Assembly (NCBI GenBank): GCA_030655215.1 | Contig: JAURVZ010000066.1 | Coordinates: forward strand, 1-58,330 | Source of the DNA: Pseudolabrys sp. | GTDB taxonomy: Bacteria; Pseudomonadota; Alphaproteobacteria; Rhizobiales; Xanthobacteraceae | Reading direction: 5' to 3' | Length of the DNA stretch: 58,330 bases | In this document: positions 9,394 through 17,396 of the stretch, piece after piece | Layout of the letters: each line of letters starts with the position of its first letter | How positions within the stretch are numbered: position 1 is the first letter of the stretch | The notes under the pieces: model-generated | What the model was told of the DNA's origin: nothing | Databases searched by the model: none | What the model saw: the letters and a program-made list of their open reading frames with translations, nothing else | Program-made: the position numbers and the translations under genes

Positions 9394-10086
9394 CTACTTC
9401 ACGTTCTTCGCAAGAAACGCTTCGGTCCGCGTCCAGGCCAGCGCTGCCGCATCCTTGTGATAGCTGGCGCGTTCGTCGCAGTTGAAGCCGTGCGCGGCGC
9501 CTTCATAAACATAGACGTCGAGTTCAGGCCGCTTGGCCTTGATCGTCTCGACATCGGTTAGCGGAATGCCGTGGTCTTCCGAGCCGAAGTGCAATTGCAC
9601 CGGGCAGGCCGGTTGCTCGTCGATAAATTTGACAACGCCGCCGCCGTAATAACCGACCGCCGCTGAGATGCCCTCCAGCTTGCAAGCGGCGAGATAGGCC
9701 GCCGTGCCGCCGAGGCAATAACCGACAACACCGAACGGGCCAGCATCCTTGATCTCGTTCTTCGCCGCGGTGAGATCGTGCATCATCTTGCCGAAGTGGA
9801 CATTGCCGATGAAGCTGCGCGCATGCGCCACTTCGTCCGGTGAATAGCCGCTTTCGAAATTGCGCTCGAAGCGATCGAACACCGCCGGTGCGATGGCGAC
9901 ATAGCCGAGCGACGCGAACTTGTCGCACACGGCGCGGATGTGATGATTGACGCCGAAAATCTCCTGCACCACGACGATGCCGCCTTTCGGCTTGCCCGCC
10001 GGATCGGCGCGATAAGCGCCCAAGGTGTGATTGTCGTCAGTGGTGAGTGTCAGCGTTTTGCCCAAGAGATCCTCCGGTACTTTCAT
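9394..10086 (-). CDS. Dienelactone hydrolase family protein
   Basis: An alpha/beta hydrolase of the dienelactone hydrolase family, 230 residues. Expected catalytic residues are in place: nucleophile Cys124 in GYCLGG, Asp171 in GSEDHGIP and His199 in GAAHGF. Glu42 in VVVQEIFG is the residue that in true dienelactone hydrolases pairs with the nucleophile. The family opens dienelactones in chlorocatechol breakdown, but many members have other ester substrates, and no chlorocatechol genes are adjacent. It ends against the family 2 repeat and is followed upstream, on the same strand, by a luciferase-family gene 52 bp away. Confidence 0.9.
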   Translation of the reverse strand: MKVPEDLLGKTLTLTTDDNHTLGAYRADPAGKPKGGIVVVQEIFGVNHHIRAVCDKFASLGYVAIAPAVFDRFERNFESGYSPDEVAHARSFIGNVHFGKMMHDLTAAKNEIKDAGPFGVVGYCLGGTAAYLAACKLEGISAAVGYYGGGVVKFIDEQPACPVQLHFGSEDHGIPLTDVETIKAKRPELDVYVYEGAAHGFNCDERASYHKDAAALAWTRTEAFLAKNVK

Positions 10087-10138
10087 CGACTGAAAACCAA
10101 GATGCGGCGTCCGGCGCCGTATTTAGCACGGATCGATC

Positions 10139-11137
10139 TCAGGCAAATAACGTCGCCAGCAATTCGTACGAATGCTTCCGCGCGTCATGGTCGTAGATCA
10201 TGGTGGTCACCATCACCTCGTCGGCCTTGGTGTCGGCGATCAGCCTGTCGAGCTTGGCTTTCACCGTCGCCGGCGAGCCGACCGACACCTTGGTGCGGTT
10301 CTGCGCAATGCGGGCGCGGTCGATGGGCGTGTAGTCGAATGCCAGTGCGTCCTCGGGCGAAGCCAATGGCAGCATCTCGCCTTTGGCGCGGCGCACGACA
10401 TTGAGGTCGACGGTAGCCGCGAGACGGTCGGCTTCCGCGTCGGTATCGGCGAGCACCGCATGCGTGCCGAGAATGGCGAGTGGCTTGTCGTGCGAGACCG
10501 ATGGCCGGAAGCTTTCGCGATAAATCCGCATCGCTTCTTCAGCCGGGAAGGTCGCGAAGTGGTGCGCGAAGGCGAAAGCCGCGCCGATCTGGCCGGCCAG
10601 CCGCGCGCTGTAATCGGACGAGCCGAGCAGATAGATCGGCGGCAGTTTCACGTCTGTCGGCACGGCGTGCACGTTGTTGAACGGATGGCCGGCCGGAAAA
10701 CCGCGGGTCTCCAGCAGCATCATTTCATTAAAGCGCTCGAGAAAATCGTCTTCCTCACTGATGCCCTGGCGGCGGCGCAGCATGTAAGACGTAGTCTGGT
10801 CGGTGCCGGGCGCGCGGCCGAGGCCGAGATCGATACGGTCTGGAAACAGCGCTTCGAGCACCTTGAAGCGTTCCGCCACCATCAAGGGCGCGTGGTTCGG
10901 CAGCATGATGCCGCCGGAACCGACCCGCATGCGGCTCGTCGCCGCGGCAATCTGGCCGATCATGATCTCGGGCGCCGAACTGGCGATGGAGGCCATGTTG
11001 TGGTGCTCGGCCACCCAATAGCGGACATAGCCAAGGCTATCGGCTAGGCGCGCCAGATCGAGCGTATTGCGGAGCGCCTGCGAGCCGGTCGAGCCGGCGG
11101 AGACGGGTGAAAGGTCGAGGACGGAGAGGGCGGTCAT
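10139..11137 (-). CDS. LLM class flavin-dependent oxidoreductase
   Basis: Member of the luciferase-like flavin family, 332 residues. The subgroup is the one that begins with [13 protein letters not shown] and carries YWVAEHHNM (residues about 40-48), often annotated as MsnO8-family or YhbW-like. Further family marks are [13 protein letters not shown] and [11 protein letters not shown]. Such proteins bind FMN and reductively or oxidatively process unknown small molecules; the substrate is not inferable here. The gene is on the same strand as, and 52 bp upstream of, the dienelactone hydrolase. It diverges from the protease-like gene at 11258. Confidence 0.9.
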   Translation of the reverse strand: MTALSVLDLSPVSAGSTGSQALRNTLDLARLADSLGYVRYWVAEHHNMASIASSAPEIMIGQIAAATSRMRVGSGGIMLPNHAPLMVAERFKVLEALFPDRIDLGLGRAPGTDQTTSYMLRRRQGISEEDDFLERFNEMMLLETRGFPAGHPFNNVHAVPTDVKLPPIYLLGSSDYSARLAGQIGAAFAFAHHFATFPAEEAMRIYRESFRPSVSHDKPLAILGTHAVLADTDAEADRLAATVDLNVVRRAKGEMLPLASPEDALAFDYTPIDRARIAQNRTKVSVGSPATVKAKLDRLIADTKADEVMVTTMIYDHDARKHSYELLATLFA

Positions 11138-11257
11138 ACCGCCTAGCTAGGTACTCCCGGGCAGGGAGGCAAACCCAAATAGCCATTTGTCGGCCAACTG
11201 GCGCCCGCTATGATCCACACTATATCGGGGGCCAACCCGAAGGGGATTTGAGGGCCG

Positions 11258-12247
11258 ATGCCTGCTTTGACCGAATGGAAAGTGCCGCAGGCTGTGCAGC
11301 CGCGGTCCGAGGACTATGGCTACGACCTCGAGCGGGCGCTGTCCTCGGTGGTCGGCCTGCATTCGATCATTCCGCCCGACGCTTTCACCGCCGACACGCT
11401 CGGCGTCGAGCGCGCCGGCAATGGCGTGCTGATCGGCGAGGGCCTGGTGCTGACCGTCGGCTATCTGATCACCGAGGCGGAGACGATCTGGCTGCATTTG
11501 TCGGACGGCAATGTCGTGCAGGGCCATCCGCTCGGTTATGACGGCGACACCGGCTTTGGCCTGGTGCAGGTTCTCGGCCGCATCGATCTGCCGATCATGC
11601 CGCTGGGGTCGTCGGATGATGTTGTTGTTGGTGAGCGTGTTGTTGTCGGCGGCGCCGGGGGGCGGACGCGTTCGCTGGCCGGACGCATTGCAGCCAAGCA
11701 GGAATTCTCCGGTTACTGGGAGTACCTGCTCGACGAGGCGATCTTCACCTTCCCGGCGCATCCGAACTGGGGCGGCACGGCGCTGATCTCGTCGAAGGGC
11801 GAGTTGCTCGGCATCGGCTCCTTGCAGATCGAGCGCGTGCGTGAAGGCGCCGGCGGCAAGGCCGGCAAGGCCGAGAACCTCAACATGACGATTCCGATCG
11901 ATCTGTTGAAGCCGATTTTCGATGACCTGAAGAATTTCGGCCGCGTCAACAAACCTGTGCGGCCATGGCTTGGTGTTTACTGCACCGAGATAGAAGATCG
12001 CATCGTCACTGTCGGCATCGCGCCGAAGGGACCGGCGGCGCGCGCCGAGATCAAGACTGGCGACATGATCGTTGCTGTTGCCGGTGAAAATGTTTCGACA
12101 CTGGCCGATCTTTATCGCGCGGTCTGGGCGCTGGGCGATGCCGGCGTTGAAGTGCCGCTCACCTTGCATCGCGACGGCGTCACCTTTGACGTGCGGGTGA
12201 ATTCATCCGACCGCTCGAAGTTTCTCAAAGGGCCGCGGATGCATTAG
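11258..12247 (+). CDS. Trypsin-fold plus PDZ protein, DegP-like, catalytic triad lost
   Basis: A 329-residue protein with the S1C (DegP/HtrA) layout: a chymotrypsin-like domain (about 25-225) and one PDZ domain (about 235-315, PWLGVYCTEIE, then GPAARAEIKTGDMIVAVAGENV). The three catalytic positions are all changed. The His of the usual TNNHV is Tyr69 (LTVGYL), the Asp of DPxSDIAL is Gly99 (GDTGFGLV), and the Ser of GNSGG is Trp171 (PNWGGTA). No signal peptide or membrane anchor is present, so it should be cytoplasmic. It probably acts as a binding or scaffold protein rather than a protease. It is flanked downstream by a family 3 repeat. Confidence 0.85.
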   Translation: MPALTEWKVPQAVQPRSEDYGYDLERALSSVVGLHSIIPPDAFTADTLGVERAGNGVLIGEGLVLTVGYLITEAETIWLHLSDGNVVQGHPLGYDGDTGFGLVQVLGRIDLPIMPLGSSDDVVVGERVVVGGAGGRTRSLAGRIAAKQEFSGYWEYLLDEAIFTFPAHPNWGGTALISSKGELLGIGSLQIERVREGAGGKAGKAENLNMTIPIDLLKPIFDDLKNFGRVNKPVRPWLGVYCTEIEDRIVTVGIAPKGPAARAEIKTGDMIVAVAGENVSTLADLYRAVWALGDAGVEVPLTLHRDGVTFDVRVNSSDRSKFLKGPRMH

Positions 12248-12252
12248 TTGAT

Positions 12253-12370
12253 CCGTCATCCTGAGGTGCGAGCCGCGCAGCGGCGAGCCTCGAAGGACGA
12301 AGGCCTGGAAGTTGCGGATTGTGGCCGCTCATCCTTCGAGGCTCGCTTCGCTCGCACCTCAGGATGACGG
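12253..12370. repeat. Inverted-repeat unit, family 3
   Basis: Arms ccgtcatcctgaggtgcgag and ctcgcacctcaggatgacgg are perfectly complementary; inner arms gcgagcctcgaagga and tccttcgaggctcgc extend the hairpin. It lies directly after the protease-like gene. This CGTCATCCTGAGG-type repeat is common in genomes of this order. Confidence 0.75.
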
Positions 12371-12556
12371 AGACAGAGTGCGGCGCGCGCATTTCACGGC
12401 CGTTTACGATACGTTTAGCCTAACCATTCGCTAATCACCGCAAGCCTTTCGTAACCGAAATCGCGATTGCTCGCATTTGATCGATCGCTCTTAGTAAAAT
12501 GACACGGCTTTGCCGGTATCGTGTGGCCCTCAGTCAGGAATGGTCGCCCGCGTCCC

Positions 12557-13039
12557 ATGCAGAATGCCCCCCTCAAAACGATAATTCAGGGCCTGAATAT
12601 CCTGCTCGTGGACGGCAACTCCTATATGCGCCGGATCACGCGCATGATGCTGATGAATCTCGGCGCCAAATCGGTGGTCGAAGCCGCCGATGGTCTCGCC
12701 GCGCTTGAACAGATCCGCACCAGCGATCCGGACGTCATGCTGCTCGACTGGGACATGCCTTTGCTCAACGGCATCGAAGTCATGCGCATCGTGCGTTCGC
12801 CCGGCGTCTTCCCGCGGCCCAACCTGCCGATCATCATGCTGACGGCCCGCGCGCAACGCTCGTTCGTGGTCGAAGCGCTGCATGCCGGCGTGCATGAATT
12901 TCTGGTCAAGCCGACCTCGGCCAAGGCATTGCACGACCGCCTGAGTTCGATCGTGGTCAATCCGCGGCCGATGATGCAGATCGGTCAGGCCTATGTGCCG
13001 GCCCCGCGCAAGATCGCAAGCGCCGAACTGGCGAACTAG
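12557..13039 (+). CDS. Single-domain response regulator (CheY-like receiver)
   Basis: A receiver-only protein of 160 residues with the phosphoacceptor Asp64 (MLLDWDMPLLNG), Thr96 (IIMLTA) and Lys118 (FLVKPTS). It has no output domain, so it probably signals by protein contact. The acidic pocket normally reads DD or ED after the first strand, but here it reads D19-G20 (LLVDGNSYMRR), so one magnesium-binding acid is missing. The ATG at 12557 (MQNAPLKTIIQGLNILL) is preferred; a GTG at 12521 would add 12 residues unlike the family. No histidine kinase gene is adjacent. Confidence 0.88.
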   Translation: MQNAPLKTIIQGLNILLVDGNSYMRRITRMMLMNLGAKSVVEAADGLAALEQIRTSDPDVMLLDWDMPLLNGIEVMRIVRSPGVFPRPNLPIIMLTARAQRSFVVEALHAGVHEFLVKPTSAKALHDRLSSIVVNPRPMMQIGQAYVPAPRKIASAELAN

Positions 13040-13160
13040 CGCCCTTCCGCCAATTTGCGCCTTCCGGAAAATAGCTTCATGTTATGGGTGAAGCACGTCT
13101 TGGTTATTGACGCCCGCGAGAGGCGTCTGCAAGGTCTGCCGACCTTTCGGGAATCGCCTC

Positions 13161-15050
13161 ATGAAGACATCCATCGCCACGGCCAGCCTGGGCGGCGACC
13201 TCAGCGAAAAGCTGCAGGCCATTGCCGGCGCCGGATTTCGCGGTGTCGAGATTTTTGAAAGCGATCTGCTCTCCTATAATGGCACCCCGGCCGACGTCGC
13301 CAAGGAGCTGGCCGATCTCGGGCTGAAGCCGATCACCTTCCAGCCTTTCCAGGATTTCGAAGGCATGCCGGACCCGCAAAGGGCCCGCACCTTCGACCGC
13401 GCCGAGCGCAAATTCGACCTGATGCAGGAGCTCGGCTGCGACCAGCTGATCGTTTGCAGCAATGTGTCGCAGGACTCGCTCGGCGGCATTGACCGCGCCG
13501 CTGCCGATTTCCGTGAACTGGGCGACCGCGCCGCCAAGCGCGGCCTGCGCGTCGGCTTCGAGGCTTTGGCCTGGGGTCGCCACATCAATGATTACCGCGA
13601 TGCCTGGGAAGTGGTGCGGCGCGCCGATCATCCGGCGATCGGGCTGGTGCTCGACACGTTTCATTTGTTCGCGCGCAAGACCGATCTCGATTCATTGCGC
13701 TCGATTCCGGGCGACCGCATTTTCCTCGTGCAGCTGGCCGATGCGCCGTGGCTCGACATGGACCCGCTGTCGTGGAGCCGGCACTTCCGTTGCTTCCCGG
13801 GGCAGGGCGATCTGCCGATTCTCGATTTCATGCAGGCGCTGCAGGCGACCGGCTACAAGGGCGAGTTGTCGCTCGAGATCGTCAACGACCAGTTCAGTGG
13901 CGGTTCGCCGCGTGCGGTCGCTGTCGATGGCCAGCGTTCGCTGGTTTATCTGTTCGATCAGTTGCGCGCCAAAGACAGCAAGGCGGCGATTGATCTGCCG
14001 ACAATGTCGCCGCGTTCGAAATGCCTCGGTGTTGAGTTCATCGAATTTGCGGTTGATGAGCGCACGGCTGGTGAACTTGGGCAGTTTTTTTCCGGCATCG
14101 GCTTCCGCAATGCCGGCGAGCACAAGTCAAAAGCGGTGACGCGCTGGTCGCAAGGCGCGATCAACCTGGTGATCAACCAGGAGAAGGAAGGCTTCGCCCA
14201 TTCGCATTACATCATGCACGGACCGTCAGTGTGCGCGATCGGCCTGAAGGTCGATGATGCGGCCGCGGCCGTAGATCGCGCCGAGAAGCTGTGCGACACG
14301 CCGTTCCGGCAGAAGGTCGGCCCGCGCGAGTTGGAAATTCCAGCGATGCGCGGCGTTGGTGGCAGCCTTTTGTATTTCCTCGATCCGACCAGCAAGCTGG
14401 CTTCGGTGTGGGATATTGAGTTCGACGCCGTGAAGCCTGCTAGCAACAGCACTGAGGCCGGGCTCACAGTGGTCGATCATATTTCGCAGTCCATGCACTA
14501 CGAGGACATGCTGTCATGGATCTTGTTCTACACGTCGCTTCTCGACGTGCGGAAATCGCCGCAGGTCGATATCCGCGATCCCGGCGGCATCGTCCGCAGC
14601 CAAGTGGTCGAGAGCGATGACGGCGCGTTGCGCATCACCATGAATGCGTCGCAAAGCCTGCGCACGCAGTCGTCGAAATTCCTGGTCGAATACTTCGGCT
14701 CCGGCGTGCAGCACATTGCCTTCAACACCGAGGACATCGTCCAGACGGCGAAGACGATGAAGGCGAATGGCGTACCGATCCTGGAGATTCCGGAAAACTA
14801 TTACGACGATCTGGAAGCGCGTTTCGGCCTGCCGGCCGAGCGGCTCGACGTGCTGAAGGCCAACAACATCCTGTACGACAAGGATGCCGACGGCGAATAT
14901 TTGCAGCTCTATACGCAGGCGTTCAAGGATCTGTTCTTCATCGAGATCGTAGAACGCCGCGGTTATACCGGCTTCGGCGCCATCAATGCGCCTATCCGAC
15001 TCGCGGCGCAGTCGCGCTTGGCGCGCGAGCATTCGGGCATGGGGCTGTAA
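13161..15050 (+). CDS. quiC: 3-dehydroshikimate dehydratase, TIM barrel fused to HPPD-like domain
   Basis: Converts 3-dehydroshikimate to protocatechuate in quinate/shikimate breakdown. The 629-residue protein is two domains. Residues 1-280 form a xylose-isomerase-type TIM barrel with likely metal ligands Glu134, Asp165, Gln191 and Glu239. Residues about 285-629 form a VOC, 4-hydroxyphenylpyruvate-dioxygenase-like half. That half keeps a possible iron triad His440 (VDHIS), His518 (GVQHIAF) and Glu595 (FFIEIVER). The fusion is typical of bacterial QuiC proteins and is often annotated as bifunctional sugar phosphate isomerase/HPPD. The ATG at 13161 follows the short N terminus of the family. 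The convergent aroQ next to it supplies the preceding step. A true HPPD role is less likely because the barrel is fused. Confidence 0.85.
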   Translation: MKTSIATASLGGDLSEKLQAIAGAGFRGVEIFESDLLSYNGTPADVAKELADLGLKPITFQPFQDFEGMPDPQRARTFDRAERKFDLMQELGCDQLIVCSNVSQDSLGGIDRAAADFRELGDRAAKRGLRVGFEALAWGRHINDYRDAWEVVRRADHPAIGLVLDTFHLFARKTDLDSLRSIPGDRIFLVQLADAPWLDMDPLSWSRHFRCFPGQGDLPILDFMQALQATGYKGELSLEIVNDQFSGGSPRAVAVDGQRSLVYLFDQLRAKDSKAAIDLPTMSPRSKCLGVEFIEFAVDERTAGELGQFFSGIGFRNAGEHKSKAVTRWSQGAINLVINQEKEGFAHSHYIMHGPSVCAIGLKVDDAAAAVDRAEKLCDTPFRQKVGPRELEIPAMRGVGGSLLYFLDPTSKLASVWDIEFDAVKPASNSTEAGLTVVDHISQSMHYEDMLSWILFYTSLLDVRKSPQVDIRDPGGIVRSQVVESDDGALRITMNASQSLRTQSSKFLVEYFGSGVQHIAFNTEDIVQTAKTMKANGVPILEIPENYYDDLEARFGLPAERLDVLKANNILYDKDADGEYLQLYTQAFKDLFFIEIVERRGYTGFGAINAPIRLAAQSRLAREHSGMGL

Positions 15051-15081
15051 CTTATCCCTCCCGTAACCGGGGAGGGATAAG
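15051..15081. terminator. Bidirectional hairpin between quiC and aroQ
   Basis: Perfect 11-bp arms cttatccctcc and ggagggataag with a nine-base loop start at the quiC stop and end 7 bp before the aroQ stop on the other strand. It can form on both transcripts. There is no long T run, so termination efficiency is uncertain. Confidence 0.6.
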
Positions 15082-15088
15082 AAGCAAT

Positions 15089-15538
15089 CTACTTCTTCTC
15101 AGTATCCAGCAATTTCGCCAGACGCCGCAGCGCGAACGGATAGCCCTGCGTGCCGAAACCGGCGATGACGCCGGACGCGATCGGCGACACATATGAGTGG
15201 TGGCGGAACGCCTCGCGCTTGTGAATGTTCGACAGATGCACCTCGATGATCGGGTGATCGAACGTGTTCAACGCATCGAGGATCGCAACCGATGTATGCG
15301 TGAAGGCGCCGGGATTGATGGCAATGCCGCCGGCGATTTCGCGCGCTTCATGGATCCAGTCGATGATCTCGTATTCGCGATTGCTCTGGTGAAAGCGAAT
15401 TTCCAGATTCAGCTCCTTCGCCAGTTCGCGGCATTCCTTCTCGACGTCGGCGAGTGTCTCATAGCCGTAAATCGCCGGCTGGCGCTTGCCGAGCAGGTTC
15501 AGGTTCGGACCGTTCAAGATGTAGATGAGCCGGCTCAT
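15089..15538 (-). CDS. aroQ: Type II 3-dehydroquinate dehydratase
   Basis: Interconverts 3-dehydroquinate and 3-dehydroshikimate. The product has 149 residues, normal for type II enzymes. Landmarks are [14 protein letters not shown], the catalytic Tyr24 in RQPAIYG, the NPGAFTHTS substrate loop and [10 protein letters not shown]. The ATG at 15538 ([14 protein letters not shown]) is the family start; a longer frame upstream is not supported. Biosynthetic aroQ genes in this group are usually followed by accB and accC, which are absent. Convergence with quiC suggests a catabolic (quiB-like) role in making 3-dehydroshikimate from quinate, although it could supply both routes. Confidence 0.95.
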   Translation of the reverse strand: MSRLIYILNGPNLNLLGKRQPAIYGYETLADVEKECRELAKELNLEIRFHQSNREYEIIDWIHEAREIAGGIAINPGAFTHTSVAILDALNTFDHPIIEVHLSNIHKREAFRHHSYVSPIASGVIAGFGTQGYPFALRRLAKLLDTEKK

Positions 15539-15695
15539 GGGAATGCTCCAGAGGTCAAAGCGCCGCGAAAAGCGTCCGCGGTAAATAGCACGGCTGCCGG
15601 GGCAGGCAAAGGCGGTGCGGCGATGACAGCAGGCCAATTCATTGCTAAGTGTGGCGCCGCTTAAGGCCTGTCCGCTTTTCAATGGGTAAAATCAA

Positions 15696-16352
15696 GTGGC
15701 GAAGAAAGTGAAGGCGGCGAAAGCGGAGAAGGATCGTCCGCGCCGCGATGCCGTCCGCACCAAAGCCTTGATCCTTGCCGCCGCAGCCGCGGAATTTGCC
15801 GCGCGGGGCTTTTCTAATGCCTTCGTTGACTCGATCGCCGCGCGCACGCACGTCAACAAGCGCATGATCTATTATTATTTCGGCAGCAAGCGCGACCTCT
15901 ATGTCGCCGTGTTGAAGAACGAATATGGCAAGATCCGCGAGGCCGAGCAGAAACTGGATCTCGATCATTTGCCGCCGGTCGAGGCGCTCAAGCAATATAC
16001 GGAATCGGCGTTCAATTATTATCAGGAGAACGAGGAGTTCGTTCACCTCGTCAATCTCGAGAACGTGCTGAAGGGCAAGCATCTCAAGGCGTCCAAGTCT
16101 TTCCAGACGTTGAACTCACCGATCATCGACATCCTGCAACGCATCCTCAAGCGCGGCGTTGCTGAGAGGCTGTTCCGGACCAACATCGATCCGGTCGAAC
16201 TGCACATGACGATTTCGGCGCTCGGTTTTTTCTACATCAGCAACCGCTATACGTTCGGCGCAATTTTTGCGCACGACATGCAGTCGCCGAAGGCGTCGAA
16301 CCGCCGCAAGCAGATCATCGTCGAGACGGTCCTGCGCTACGTCGCCCGCTAA
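15696..16352 (+). CDS. TetR/AcrR family transcriptional regulator
   Basis: A 218-residue regulator. After a Lys-rich N terminus comes the TetR DNA-binding region: RTKALILAAAAAEFAARGF, then the recognition helices in IAARTHVNKRMIYYYFGSK (about residues 47-65). The rest is an all-helical ligand and dimer domain. The start is a GTG at 15696; the nearby ATG at 15682 is in another frame and meets a stop quickly. It sits directly upstream of the HMG-CoA lyase/CoA-transferase genes. It is the obvious candidate to bind the palindromes found in the promoters at 18624 and 22881, and perhaps 16367. Confidence 0.92.
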   Translation: MAKKVKAAKAEKDRPRRDAVRTKALILAAAAAEFAARGFSNAFVDSIAARTHVNKRMIYYYFGSKRDLYVAVLKNEYGKIREAEQKLDLDHLPPVEALKQYTESAFNYYQENEEFVHLVNLENVLKGKHLKASKSFQTLNSPIIDILQRILKRGVAERLFRTNIDPVELHMTISALGFFYISNRYTFGAIFAHDMQSPKASNRRKQIIVETVLRYVAR

Positions 16353-16366
16353 AGCCCCGCGTTAAA

Positions 16367-16395
16367 TTGACAATTCACCGGCTATGGAGTTATCC
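16367..16395 (+). promoter_or_regulatory. Predicted promoter of the HMG-CoA-lyase-like/CoA-transferase genes
   Basis: TTGACA at 16367, a 17-bp spacer and TTATCC at 16390. The spacer region holds AATTCACC and GGAGTT, which resemble the half-sites of the operators at 18633 and 22885, but with wider spacing. The resemblance is weaker than between the other two promoters. Confidence 0.45.
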
Positions 16396-16454
16396 GTAGC
16401 CGGCATTATATGCGTTCTGTGCCGGCGGTTTTCTTGCCGCGGAGGAATAGGCCA

Positions 16455-17396
16455 ATGTCCAGCGCCATCGATATTCTGGTCAGCGAAGTCGGCCCGCGCG
16501 ACGGCCTGCAAAGCGTCAAGCGCGCCATGCCGACGGCGGACAAGAAGCGCTGGATTTCGGCGCTGGCGGCGGCCGGCCTGCAGGAGATCGAAGTCGGCTC
16601 CTTCGTGTCGCCGAAGGCGCTGCCGCAAATGGCCGACACGGCCGAGATCGTCCAGCATGCCATCAGCATTCCCGGCCTGCGCGTTGCGGCGCTGGTGCCT
16701 AACCTGAAATATGCCCGGCTGGCGCTGGAGGCCGGCGCGCATCTCATCACCATTCCGGTGTCGGTCAGCGAGCCGCATTCGATCAGCAACATTCGCATGA
16801 CGCATCCGCAGATCATTGCCGAGGTGAAGGCGATCGTCGCGCTGCGCAATGAGGCCTATCCGCAGGTCAAGATCGACACTGGTCTGTCGACAGCCTTCGG
16901 CTGCACCATTCAAGGCATCGTGCCGGAAGCCGACACCGTGCGCATGGCGGTGACGATGGCGGAAGCCGGTGTCGATGCCGTCAACCTGTCCGACACGGTC
17001 GGCTACGCCAATCCGGCGCAGGTGAAGCGGCTGTTCACCAAGGTTCGCGCCGAGATCGGCGACAAGACCGGCGGCGCGCATTTGCATAATACGCGCGGGC
17101 AAGGCCTGGCCAATGTCGTTGCCGCGCTTGATGTCGGCGTCACCACGTTCGACTCGTCGCAAGGCGGCATTGGCGGCTGCCCTTATGCGCCGGGCGCCAG
17201 CGGCAATATCGTCACCGAGGATCTGGTGTTCCTGCTGGAATCGATGGGGCTCAACACCGGCATCGACATCGAAGCTTTGATCGACGCGCGCAAGATCCTG
17301 CTCGAGGCATTGCCGGGCGAAGCGATTTACGGACTTGTGCCCGACGCCGGCCTGCCTAAGGGCTTCGTGCCGGCGCGCCAGTTGGCACTTACGTGA
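16455..17396 (+). CDS. Hydroxymethylglutaryl-CoA lyase family protein
   Basis: A 313-residue metal-dependent TIM-barrel lyase that in the reference family splits 3-hydroxy-3-methylglutaryl-CoA into acetyl-CoA and acetoacetate. Conserved segments include VGPRDGLQ near residue 12, DTGLSTAFGCTIQG, the metal site AHLHNTRGQG and the catalytic Cys loop GIGGCPYAPGASGN. The metal site reads HLHNT where HMG-CoA lyase usually reads HCHDT. A GGAGGA ribosome site precedes the ATG at 16455. The CoA-transferase gene overlaps its last four bases, so the pair probably activates a hydroxy-dicarboxylic acid with CoA and then cleaves it. Whether the substrate is HMG or a relative is open. Confidence 0.88.
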   Translation: MSSAIDILVSEVGPRDGLQSVKRAMPTADKKRWISALAAAGLQEIEVGSFVSPKALPQMADTAEIVQHAISIPGLRVAALVPNLKYARLALEAGAHLITIPVSVSEPHSISNIRMTHPQIIAEVKAIVALRNEAYPQVKIDTGLSTAFGCTIQGIVPEADTVRMAVTMAEAGVDAVNLSDTVGYANPAQVKRLFTKVRAEIGDKTGGAHLHNTRGQGLANVVAALDVGVTTFDSSQGGIGGCPYAPGASGNIVTEDLVFLLESMGLNTGIDIEALIDARKILLEALPGEAIYGLVPDAGLPKGFVPARQLALT

